Assembly: GCA_016207225.1 (NCBI GenBank)
Contig: JACQQB010000048.1
Location: 1 to 11,430, forward strand
From: Microcaldota archaeon
Lineage (GTDB): Archaea > Micrarchaeota > Micrarchaeia > Burarchaeales > JACQQB01
Direction: 5' to 3'
Length of the DNA stretch: 11,430 nucleotides
The notes under the pieces were generated by a model. It made no database searches. It was not told the DNA's origin and saw nothing but the letters and a program-made list of their open reading frames with translations. A program made the position numbers and the translations under genes. This document shows positions 1 through 6,246 of the stretch, piece after piece (the first letter of the stretch is position 1; the number at the start of each line of letters is the position of its first letter).

Positions 1-1079
1 AAGTTAAGGTTGCAATTGCGGGTTTGGGAAATTGCGCTTCTTCTTTAATTCAAGGTCTGTCTTACTACAAGAATGTGGATGGAAATTCACCTTTAACACC
101 TGGTTTAATGCATAATGTCTTAGGCAGTTACAGGGTGAGTGACATAGAGATTGTTGCCGCTTTTGATGTGGATAAGAGAAAAGTAGGAACGGATGTTGGA
201 AATGCAGTGTTTTCGCCTCCAAATTGTACTGTTAAGTTCTCGGATGTGCCAAAAATTGGAGTTGTTGTTGAAAAAGGACCTGTTTTAGATGGGATAGCTG
301 AGACCACTAAGCATCTTATTGAGGTTGACCCGAACCAGAAAGTAGTTGATGTTAAAAGAGTGCTTAAAGAGAGTCAGGCTGAGATTTTAGTTAATTATTT
401 ACCAGTAGGTTCTGAACAAGCAGTAAGATTCTATGCTAATGAAGCACTTGAAGCAGGAGTAGCTTACATAAACTGTATGCCTGTTTTTATAGCTAGTGAC
501 AATGTATGGAGTAAGAGATTTGAAGAAAAAGAAATTCCGATTATTGGGGATGATATTAAATCGCAGGTAGGAGCAACAATAGTGCATAGAGTTTTGACTA
601 AATTGTTTAGTGATAGAGGAGTTAGAATAGATAATACATACCAGCTTAATTTTGGAGGCAACACTGATTTTGCTTCGATGCTTGAACGTTCTAGATTAAA
701 ATCAAAGAAGATTAGCAAAACTGAAGCGGTTCAAGCACAAATGCCAAATAGAATGCCTGATGAAAATATACATATAGGTCCTAGTGATTATGTCCCATGG
801 CTTAAGGATAAGAAAATTTGCTTTATAAGAATCGAGGGAAAGAAATTTGGAGATGTGCCTGTAACATTAGATTTGAAATTAGATGTGGAGGATTCTCCTA
901 ATTCAGCAGGGATAGTTGTAGATGCGATAAGATGTGCTAAGCTGGCATTAGACCGGGGTGTAGGAGGAGCTTTAATATCTTCTTCGGCTTATTTTATGAA
1001 ACATCCTCCAGTACAGTATCCTGACGATATCGCCAGGAGAATGGTCGAGGAGTTTATTTCGGGTGAAAGAGAAAGGTGA
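1..1079 (+). CDS. ino1: Inositol-1-phosphate synthase (5' partial)
   Basis: Converts glucose 6-phosphate to 1D-myo-inositol 3-phosphate (the same compound as 1L-myo-inositol 1-phosphate) using bound NAD. The reading frame is open from the first complete codon at 3, which gives 358 visible residues; probably only the first few are missing. The NAD-binding Rossmann turn GLGNCASS lies at visible residues 7-14, close to where such proteins begin, so the in-frame TTG at 24 falls inside this motif and is not the start. Further family motifs are [10 protein letters not shown] (131-140), [11 protein letters not shown] (182-192), NFGGNTDF (216-223), KKISKTEAV (235-243) and the catalytic-domain stretch at 290-303 containing [10 protein letters not shown]. 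The length fits the compact archaeal/actinobacterial type rather than the long eukaryotic type. The last 17 bases overlap the phosphatase gene, so it heads or sits in a lipid operon. Confidence 0.93.
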   Translation, partial: VKVAIAGLGNCASSLIQGLSYYKNVDGNSPLTPGLMHNVLGSYRVSDIEIVAAFDVDKRKVGTDVGNAVFSPPNCTVKFSDVPKIGVVVEKGPVLDGIAETTKHLIEVDPNQKVVDVKRVLKESQAEILVNYLPVGSEQAVRFYANEALEAGVAYINCMPVFIASDNVWSKRFEEKEIPIIGDDIKSQVGATIVHRVLTKLFSDRGVRIDNTYQLNFGGNTDFASMLERSRLKSKKISKTEAVQAQMPNRMPDENIHIGPSDYVPWLKDKKICFIRIEGKKFGDVPVTLDLKLDVEDSPNSAGIVVDAIRCAKLALDRGVGGALISSSAYFMKHPPVQYPDDIARRMVEEFISGERER

Positions 1080-1881
1080 GTTGTTGAATTTTTTAGAGAC
1101 TTGTAGGAAGATTGCAAAAAAAGCTGGTAAGCTGGTAATGAATAGCAGCACGAAGGAAGTTAGCCAGAATGAATTGGGCCAGATGACGATGGAAGTTGAC
1201 CTGAGCTTGGAGAATTGCATTATAGATGAGTTGAAAAAGTTCAATTGTGCGATTTTAAGCGAAGAAATAGGCAAAAAAGAGTTTTCTAAAATGCCTGAAG
1301 TAACATTCCTTATAGACCCTTTGGATGGCTCTGAGAATTATAAGAAGGGAATTCCTGTTTATGCTTTTGGAATAGCTAAAGTGGATTACGGTGGCAGAAT
1401 AGATGAGATAACTGAAGCGTATGTTTATGATTTGGCCAGGGGAGAGGAGTTTTATGCAGCTGCAGGGAAAGGCTGCTTGAGGAATGGAAGGAAAGTCCAA
1501 GCAAGTAAAGTTAACAAGCTGGATGAAGCTTTGGTTTCTGTTGATTTTTATGCAGATTATAGCGAAACACGCTTAAGACCAGAAACTGTGGGTAAGCTCG
1601 TTTCAAGGGCAAGGGACATACGTAGGTTTGGCCCGGATTTATTGGATATGAGTTATACAGCTTCAGGTAGTTTGGATGCCTTTGTGGAAATAACAGACAG
1701 TCTTTCAATAATTCATGCTAGTGGGTTTGCGATTTTAAGAGAGACATGCATAGTAACGGATGAGTATGGGGAAAGAGTTGAGAAAAACCTAGAGGAGATA
1801 ACTGAATGCATGAATATTGTGGCAAGTGGCAGTAGAAAATTACACGATGAGATAATCAGGTGCTTGAATGCTAAAGAGTAA
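1063..1881 (+). CDS. IMPase-family phosphatase, possible archaetidylinositol-phosphate phosphatase
   Basis: A 272-residue member of the inositol monophosphatase/fructose-bisphosphatase superfamily, probably Mg-dependent and cytosolic. The first metal site is intact: SEE at 66-68 and DPLDGSENY at 85-93, with D85 and D88 as the expected ligands. [16 protein letters not shown] (187-202) followed by SLDAFVE matches the usual mid-C-terminal block. The WD-x-A-A-G motif, whose Asp helps bind metal and substrate, is replaced by IIHASG (216-221), and the following EAGG is RETC, so the second half of the site has diverged. It lies between the inositol-phosphate synthase and a CDP-alcohol phosphotransferase, overlapping both (17 and 14 bases), which suggests it removes phosphate from inositol phosphate or, more interestingly, from archaetidylinositol phosphate. 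The start is GTG 1063 with GAGGAG at 1047-1052; TTG at 1081 or 1084 behind GGTGA is an alternative. Confidence 0.85.
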   Translation: MKEKGELLNFLETCRKIAKKAGKLVMNSSTKEVSQNELGQMTMEVDLSLENCIIDELKKFNCAILSEEIGKKEFSKMPEVTFLIDPLDGSENYKKGIPVYAFGIAKVDYGGRIDEITEAYVYDLARGEEFYAAAGKGCLRNGRKVQASKVNKLDEALVSVDFYADYSETRLRPETVGKLVSRARDIRRFGPDLLDMSYTASGSLDAFVEITDSLSIIHASGFAILRETCIVTDEYGERVEKNLEEITECMNIVASGSRKLHDEIIRCLNAKE

Positions 1882-2485
1882 TTTTAGTTCTTTCACAGAT
1901 AGGGTAAGTATAAAGCTTGGGATATTCTTTTCCAGAATACCGATATCTCCGAATGCATGGACAGTTTTAGCGATAGTTCCTGCCTTGATTGGTTTTTACT
2001 TCTTAGTAAATAAAGAAATGCTGTACGCAATTGTGGCTTTTGTAATTTCTGGAGTTATAGACGGGATAGATGGCGGTGTTGCAAGGGTTACTGGCAGAGT
2101 TACCGCCTTGGGTGCATACCTGGATGGGATTGTGGATAGGTTTGTAGAGGCATTGCTGTTGTTTGGTTTGTTGTTTTATGGGCTAGTAGAGTATTTTTTG
2201 CCAGCCTACGTTTGGGTTGCGTTGTTGTTGTTCTTTGGGACTGTTATGACAAGTTATACCAGGGCCTATGCAGACCACAGGAAAGCAATAGGTGAAGAGG
2301 ATATTAGAAAAATGCCTGGTTTGCTAGAAAGGCCTGAGAGACTAATTTTAATCTTCTTAGGTATGGTAGCAAGTTTCTATCATCCAGTTTATTTGACCCA
2401 TTTCATGATTGCAGCTACTTTGTTGTCAGTTGTAACTGTGTTGCAAAGGATATTTTATGTGTATTCGAAGGCAGCTAGGTCATGA
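1868..2485 (+). CDS. CDP-alcohol phosphotransferase, likely archaetidylinositol phosphate synthase
   Basis: An integral membrane enzyme of 205 residues with about six hydrophobic segments. The full CDP-alcohol phosphotransferase signature DG-x2-AR-x8-G-x3-D-x3-D is present: D68 G69, A72 R73, G82, D86 and D90, with an additional Asp at 65. In this family these aspartates bind two metal ions and activate the acceptor alcohol. The substrates cannot be read from the motif, but the operon with inositol-1-phosphate synthase points to CDP-archaeol plus inositol 1-phosphate giving archaetidylinositol phosphate and CMP; a glycerol- or serine-phosphate acceptor remains possible. The ATG at 1868 has an AGGTG ribosome site at 1858-1862, and the 14-base overlap with the phosphatase gene suggests coupled translation. 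The TGA at 2483-2485 directly touches the stop codon of the opposing gene. Confidence 0.9.
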   Translation: MLKSNFSSFTDRVSIKLGIFFSRIPISPNAWTVLAIVPALIGFYFLVNKEMLYAIVAFVISGVIDGIDGGVARVTGRVTALGAYLDGIVDRFVEALLLFGLLFYGLVEYFLPAYVWVALLLFFGTVMTSYTRAYADHRKAIGEEDIRKMPGLLERPERLILIFLGMVASFYHPVYLTHFMIAATLLSVVTVLQRIFYVYSKAARS

Positions 2486-3643
2486 TTACTTTTCATAGTA
2501 AATTCTGTATATTTTCCCTGCGTTGTCATCGCTTACGAGCAGTGAGCCGTCATTGGCAACTATAATGTCCACGGGGCGACCCAATACATTGATTCCATCA
2601 AGCCACCCTGTTGCAAAATCCTTAACCTCTAAGGTTTTCATGTCTATGCTTACTATTTTATACCCTGTAGGCTCACCACGATTCCAAGAGCCGTGGTATG
2701 CGACAAACAAGTCATTTTGGTATTCTTCTGGAAAGCTGGTGCCACTATAAAAAGCAAGGCCTAGAGGTGCAGAATGAGCCTGCAGATCAACTAAACTGGG
2801 TACTTTGAACCTGCATGGGTCTTGTTTGTAAAGGCTTTTGTCAAAGTCTAGGTCATGGGTGTTTTTGCCATAGCATATTGGCCAGCCGTAGTTATTTCCT
2901 TCTTCTATTATGTTTATTTCATCTGGGGGCGCATCGTCTCCAAGCCAATCCCTGCCGTTTTCGGTGGCATACATTTTACCAGTAGTTGGATGGAGAACAA
3001 ACCCAACTGCATTCCTTATTCCACTGGCAAACACAGAGCAATTTTTACCGCTTAAATCACATTTAGTAATTGCCGCGCTCCTGTTGTCTTTTTCATAACA
3101 AACATTGCAAGAGGAGCCGATGCTGATGTACAGGCTATTGTTGTGGATTTTTATAGTTCTTGTAAAATGACCGCCCACCGGCAGATCATCGATTAAAACT
3201 TCCAGTGTATCCAAGTCAGCAATTAGATCATGGTTTATGTCCTTTACGCGTATTATCCTGTGTTCTTCGGCTATGTAGAACCAGCCTGAATAGTAGCCAA
3301 TTCCGTGGGGTTTGTTTAGGTTGCTAATGAAAGTAATTGTTTCATCTGCCTTGCCATCATTGTTTTTATCAGGCAGGGCTACGACCCTATTCTGTGCCAA
3401 GATGCTTGTATATAAGACATTATCATTCAATAACATCATTCTAGGACCGGGGTTAGGGCCTGGTGAAGAAACGGCATTTCCGCCCAAGTTGCTAGCATAA
3501 ACATCGATCCTGAAGCCTTCTGGCAAATTAACGAAATCTAAGGAGTCTGATTTTATTGCTGGCCTGAAACCGACAAAAATTAGAATGGCTAACAAGATTA
3601 TTGCGAGAATCGATATTGAAATTAGCACATATTTGGAATTCAT
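2486..3643 (-). CDS. Membrane-anchored PQQ-dependent sugar (sorbosone-type) dehydrogenase
   Basis: A 385-residue protein of the glucose/sorbosone dehydrogenase beta-propeller family. Residues 5-26 are strongly hydrophobic with no lipobox cysteine, so the propeller is probably tethered outside the cell by an uncleaved N-terminal helix. Family landmarks in order are KPHGIGY (111-117), VGGHFTRTI (156-164), GIRNAVGF (208-215), ENGRDWLGDDAPPDEIN (228-244), NNYGWPICYG (250-259), AHSAPLGLAFY (289-299), YHGSWNRGEPTGY (316-328) and GRPVDI (355-360). DKNNDGKAD (92-100) and DINHDLIAD (135-143) resemble EF-hand calcium loops. Six cysteines (179, 182, 195, 202, 257, 277) could form disulfides. The family oxidises aldoses or sugar aldehydes with PQQ, but many members are uncharacterised and no PQQ synthesis gene is visible here. 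It appears monocistronic, read against its neighbours. Confidence 0.85.
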   Translation of the reverse strand: MNSKYVLISISILAIILLAILIFVGFRPAIKSDSLDFVNLPEGFRIDVYASNLGGNAVSSPGPNPGPRMMLLNDNVLYTSILAQNRVVALPDKNNDGKADETITFISNLNKPHGIGYYSGWFYIAEEHRIIRVKDINHDLIADLDTLEVLIDDLPVGGHFTRTIKIHNNSLYISIGSSCNVCYEKDNRSAAITKCDLSGKNCSVFASGIRNAVGFVLHPTTGKMYATENGRDWLGDDAPPDEINIIEEGNNYGWPICYGKNTHDLDFDKSLYKQDPCRFKVPSLVDLQAHSAPLGLAFYSGTSFPEEYQNDLFVAYHGSWNRGEPTGYKIVSIDMKTLEVKDFATGWLDGINVLGRPVDIIVANDGSLLVSDDNAGKIYRIYYEK

Positions 3644-3717
3644 AAATGAATTGTGAAGAGCAGGTTTTTCTAGTTTATCTTTTTGTTAGGTACATTCATT
3701 AGTGTGCGGTCGTATAG

Positions 3718-3726
3718 ATATAAATA
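3718..3726 (+). promoter_or_regulatory. A-box (TATA) of the zinc-ribbon/HD operon
   Basis: ATATAAATA in the 110-base divergent spacer. Its centre lies about 26 bases before 3748, so transcription would begin just ahead of the zinc-ribbon gene, giving a short leader. The reverse complement of the same patch reads TATTTATAT, so it could also serve the opposing sugar dehydrogenase gene with a leader of about 50 bases; no better A-box or ribosome site was seen for that gene. Confidence 0.55.
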
Positions 3727-3765
3727 CGTAAGAGTGAGAAAGAAGTCTAGTATGTGGTGTTTGGA

Positions 3766-3999
3766 ATGAAGTGTGTAAAATGTAGGACAAAATCCATAAT
3801 AGCCCATACTGACCATTGCCCGAAATGTAGAATTAAAATAGTTGATACTGGATGCTTCATGGATGATAAGTTGAAGGAAATGGAAAATAAAAAACAGATA
3901 AATTATATAGTTGGTAAATCGGGGGCTGTTATTGAAATAACTTGCGTAAAATGTGATACGAAGTTTAAGTATGAGAGGAATAAGGGAGTGTTAGAGTGA
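3766..3999 (+). CDS. Small zinc-ribbon protein, function unknown
   Basis: A 77-residue protein with three CxxC knuckles: C3/C6, C18/C21 and C60/C63, plus a lone C30. The first two pairs are spaced like a classical four-cysteine zinc ribbon; the third pair sits near the C-terminus after a linker rich in Lys and Glu (about residues 34-46). No catalytic motif is visible, so an adaptor, RNA-binding or protein-binding role is the most that can be inferred. The ATG at 3766 is preferred because GGTG at 3756-3759 is a well-placed ribosome site; two tandem GTG codons at 3754 and 3757 are in frame and would add four residues. Its last four bases (GTGA) overlap the start of the HD hydrolase gene, so the two proteins are probably made together and may act together. 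Confidence 0.75.
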   Translation: MKCVKCRTKSIIAHTDHCPKCRIKIVDTGCFMDDKLKEMENKKQINYIVGKSGAVIEITCVKCDTKFKYERNKGVLE

Positions 4000-4571
4000 T
4001 TGCTAAAGCTTTTGAATTTGCATTTAATGCGCATGGAAACCAGAAACGGAAGGGAACAGATATTCCGTATATAATTCATCCAATGGAAGTAGCAGTAATT
4101 CTGATGAAGAATGGGGCACCGGATTATTTGGTTGTTGCTGGGTTATTACATGATGTTGTAGAGGATACAGATATTGAACTTTCGGAAATAGCTAATAATT
4201 TTGGTAAAAGAGTTGCGTTGTTAGTGAAAAGTGCTACGGAACCACAAAAGCTGGATAAGAAGGTATTGTTGGATGAGAAAAAGACCTGGAAAGAGAGAAA
4301 AATGCACACCATAGCGTCTATGAAAAATTCAGGTAGAGAAATTAAAATGCTTTCTTGTGCGGATAAACTTTCAAACATCAGAAGCATGATTGAGGATTAC
4401 AGAGTTCTTGGAGAAAGACTCTGGAAAAAATTTAATGCGCCCAAAAAACAACAGAGATGGTATTATAGATCAATGCTCAAGACTTTCAGCCATAAGAAAA
4501 ATTCAATAGTGGACTTGCAGATGTATAAAGATTTCAAAGAATGCGTTGAGCAGTTTTTTGGAGAGAAATAG
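3996..4571 (+). CDS. RelA/SpoT-like HD hydrolase (HD_4 type, single domain)
   Basis: A 191-residue metal-dependent phosphohydrolase with the SpoT/MESH1-type HD pattern: H13 in AHGNQKRKG, YIIHP at 25-29 (H28), LLHDVVEDT at 50-58 (H52, D53, E56, D57) and ADKLSNIRS at 122-130 (D123). H28, H52, D53 and D123 are the expected metal ligands. The later RLWKKFNAPKKQQRWYY stretch (141-157) is typical of a stand-alone HD subfamily. No synthetase or regulatory domain is attached. Relatives hydrolyse (p)ppGpp or related nucleotides such as NADPH; the actual substrate here is unknown. The GTG start at 3996 has GGAG at 3985-3988 and overlaps the zinc-ribbon stop codon by four bases, indicating translational coupling. 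Confidence 0.85.
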   Translation: MIAKAFEFAFNAHGNQKRKGTDIPYIIHPMEVAVILMKNGAPDYLVVAGLLHDVVEDTDIELSEIANNFGKRVALLVKSATEPQKLDKKVLLDEKKTWKERKMHTIASMKNSGREIKMLSCADKLSNIRSMIEDYRVLGERLWKKFNAPKKQQRWYYRSMLKTFSHKKNSIVDLQMYKDFKECVEQFFGEK

Positions 4572-4614
4572 TTCGGGTAAAGGACAACGAACTGAAGAAA
4601 GAGTGTTGGATGTA

Positions 4615-4619
4615 TTTTT
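4615..4619 (+). terminator. Possible T-tract terminator of the zinc-ribbon/HD operon
   Basis: A TTTTT run 44 bases after the HD gene stop, in an otherwise purine-rich spacer. Archaeal RNA polymerase often terminates at T-runs without a hairpin, and this is the only T5 in the 113-base convergent spacer. One short run is weak evidence. Confidence 0.3.
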
Positions 4620-4646
4620 CACACGTTGACGTGCGGTACGTTGGTT

Positions 4647-4682
4647 GGGGGGAGTTGGGTACGGGAAACGGGGGAGAATGGG
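4647..4682 (+). other. G-quadruplex motif in a convergent spacer
   Basis: Five guanine tracts of three or more on the plus strand: 4647-4652, 4657-4659, 4663-4665, 4670-4674 and 4680-4682, separated by loops of 4, 3, 4 and 5 bases. This satisfies the usual G3+ N1-7 rule with one tract to spare, which is striking in a moderately AT-rich window. It lies between the 3' ends of the HD hydrolase gene and the unrecognised minus-strand gene, ending three bases before the latter's stop codon. Read-through RNA from the HD operon would carry the G-rich strand. A role in termination or in separating the convergent units is inference. Confidence 0.7.
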
Positions 4683-4684
4683 AA

Positions 4685-5770
4685 TTAATCCACAGTACCT
4701 GGTGGCAGCATTCTTGTGCCCCTATCCCCACCAGAGTCGTGTGTGTTTGGAATTTGTTTTAGCGCGCCTGCTGCAGATGCATCACCTGACTCCAGTGCAG
4801 GATATTCTCCGGTTTCAAATACACCTGTAACTTCTCCGCGCATCATTAGTAAACGCGATTGGCTGTGAAGCACGCTGAAGTTTTCACTGCTTGCAGCATA
4901 TAGTCCCTTCTGGTCTGGTTTGGTAAGGAAAACCCTGAAGGATCTGCCATGCCCAGGTGCTATTACAGCCTGGGCAACAACCATGAACTCTTGCGGTGCT
5001 ATTACGTAGTTAATACCATAGGGTTCAGTCCTTATGTCTCTTACAAACCCTTCCTTTACGAGATCTACAAGATAGCTTACCTGCGGCATGGTCTCGGCTA
5101 AGTCTATTGCTTCGCTGGCACGGTTAAATAATGAATTGAAAAGTTTGCTCAAGAATCTTTTAGCTGCTGTTACTGGCTTTATCACAGGAAGAATAATGAG
5201 CTCTTGAGGTGTGAAAATTGGCTCTGTTTCCCAGCCTGCTGGCCTTAGGGAATTGATATCGAATTGGCCTGGTAGATCTCTGACTGTGGCCGTCCATTTT
5301 ATCACGTTGCCATGTTCTATAGGAGAAATGCTTACTACCACAGTTTCGCAGGTTTTGGTTACTTTGCTTTCAACATGATAGTCAGCATAATAGTTAATAG
5401 TGTTGACTATTGCGTTCCTACGGGCAATTCTTTCTTTCAACGCAGAATTTATTTCTTGCATCATTTGTGTGGCGTATAAAGATATGCCTTCGGGAGTATC
5501 TATAAGATTAGTTCGATCTGTTGAATAACCTATGCGCTCACTTGCTTCACCATTTTTTAGACCTTCAGCCCACTCATGTCTGAATTCGGATATAGCTTGC
5601 TCAACTGCCTTGAGCTCATCATTCAATTTTGCTATTTCCTCGCTTGTGTCTACCTTTTGTCGAATTGTTTCTTTGTAGGGTGCAATAACCCGCATTCCGG
5701 GTGTTACATGCGGCATCTCTACTCTTTTGCTATCTTTAGATATCGGATTTACACCAAGAACTCCTACCAT
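4685..5770 (-). CDS. Unrecognised 361-residue protein
   Basis: No family was recognised. The 361 residues have no signal peptide or membrane segment. Residues about 34-72 and 95-130 are charged and helix-prone, with likely coiled coil around 41-66. Residues 138-182 look beta-rich (HVESKVTKTCETVVV region, then DLPGQFDINS). Residues 200-245 are helical again, and 253-320 look like a second beta-rich domain containing APQEFMVVAQAVIAPGHGRS. The last 40 residues are rich in Gly, Ser, Asp and Pro and probably disordered. There is one cysteine (C141) and no obvious catalytic motif. Ordinary composition and a good start context make it a real gene: GAGGT lies six bases before the ATG, and an A-box stands upstream. 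It follows the mevalonate operon on the same strand, 45 bases after the DUF35 stop, but probably has its own promoter. Confidence 0.75.
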   Translation of the reverse strand: MVGVLGVNPISKDSKRVEMPHVTPGMRVIAPYKETIRQKVDTSEEIAKLNDELKAVEQAISEFRHEWAEGLKNGEASERIGYSTDRTNLIDTPEGISLYATQMMQEINSALKERIARRNAIVNTINYYADYHVESKVTKTCETVVVSISPIEHGNVIKWTATVRDLPGQFDINSLRPAGWETEPIFTPQELIILPVIKPVTAAKRFLSKLFNSLFNRASEAIDLAETMPQVSYLVDLVKEGFVRDIRTEPYGINYVIAPQEFMVVAQAVIAPGHGRSFRVFLTKPDQKGLYAASSENFSVLHSQSRLLMMRGEVTGVFETGEYPALESGDASAAGALKQIPNTHDSGGDRGTRMLPPGTVD

Positions 5771-5812
5771 GAAAATACCTCTAGAATTAGTAGTTTATTA
5801 TATGCTTGGGAG

Positions 5813-5822
5813 TATTTAAATA
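5813..5822 (-). promoter_or_regulatory. A-box for the 361-residue protein gene, overlapping the DUF35 stop codon
   Basis: TATTTAAATA, a symmetrical TATA element about 45 bases before the ATG at 5770. Transcription would begin near 5791, leaving a leader of about 20 bases with GAGGT as ribosome site. It overlaps the DUF35 stop codon (5816-5818). A second AT element, TATAATAA on the minus strand at about 5795-5802, could instead drive a nearly leaderless transcript. Confidence 0.5.
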
Positions 5823-6235
5823 CCGCTGGTCATTCTCCTTACTTTCTTAAATTTGAACCCGTAGTGGATTAGACCTTCCTCCCCTTCTTCTTGGATTTTT
5901 CTAAATGCCATTTCAACAGGCATTCCTATTTTTACTTCTTCAAGTTTCGTATCGACAATTTGAGTTGTTAGTTTGGGCCCTTCGACTAACTCAACTATAG
6001 CTAGGATGTAGGGTGCTTCTAACTCAAATCCTGTAGGAGGAGAAGTTACAAGGGTGTAGGAATAGATTTTCCCTTTCCCAGAGAATCTTACATCCTTGAC
6101 AGAGCCTTTCCTTCTGCATTTAGGGCAGATTTTACGGGTAGGGAAGTAGTTAATTTTGCAGTTATCACATTTAGTTCCAAGTAATGTGTATCTTTCTGGA
6201 ATCCTACGCCAAGACAATGATAAACCAACACCCAT
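5816..6235 (-). CDS. DUF35 zinc-ribbon/OB-fold protein of the thiolase-HMG-CoA synthase complex
   Basis: A 139-residue acyl-CoA-associated DUF35 protein. An N-terminal rubredoxin-like zinc ribbon has C23/C26 (CDNC) and C37/C40 (CPKC), followed by an OB-fold running from about GKGKIYSYTLV to the end, with PPTGFELEAPYILAIVEL typical of the family. In methanogenic archaea the homologous protein bridges acetoacetyl-CoA thiolase and HMG-CoA synthase into one complex with a shared CoA-binding site, which passes acetoacetyl-CoA directly to the synthase; the same gene trio here supports the same role. The ATG at 6235 is preferred because GGTG stands five bases upstream; GTG at 6241 would add two residues. 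It starts 11 bases after the thiolase stop and is the last gene of the mevalonate-entry operon. Confidence 0.9.
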   Translation of the reverse strand: MGVGLSLSWRRIPERYTLLGTKCDNCKINYFPTRKICPKCRRKGSVKDVRFSGKGKIYSYTLVTSPPTGFELEAPYILAIVELVEGPKLTTQIVDTKLEEVKIGMPVEMAFRKIQEEGEEGLIHYGFKFKKVRRMTSGI

Positions 6236-6246
6236 AATCACACCAT

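Noticed and set aside
24..26. TTG as start codon of the inositol-1-phosphate synthase
   Set aside because: The frame is open back to position 3 and the preceding codons encode VKVAIAG, the first strand of the NAD-binding fold; TTG 24 encodes the Leu inside GLGNC.
464..1274. Minus-strand open frames of 84 and 100 codons at 464-718 and 972-1274
   Set aside because: They lie antisense to the conserved synthase and phosphatase genes, have no ribosome site and show no recognisable protein features.
3644..3753. Possible tRNA or small RNA gene in the divergent spacer
   Set aside because: No cloverleaf, no T-arm GTTCGA block and no stable hairpin could be found; only an A-box and a start context are visible.
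4572..4684. Possible tRNA fragment around TTCGGG and the G-rich segment
   Set aside because: No acceptor-stem pairing or anticodon arm can be drawn; the G-tracts are better described as a quadruplex motif.
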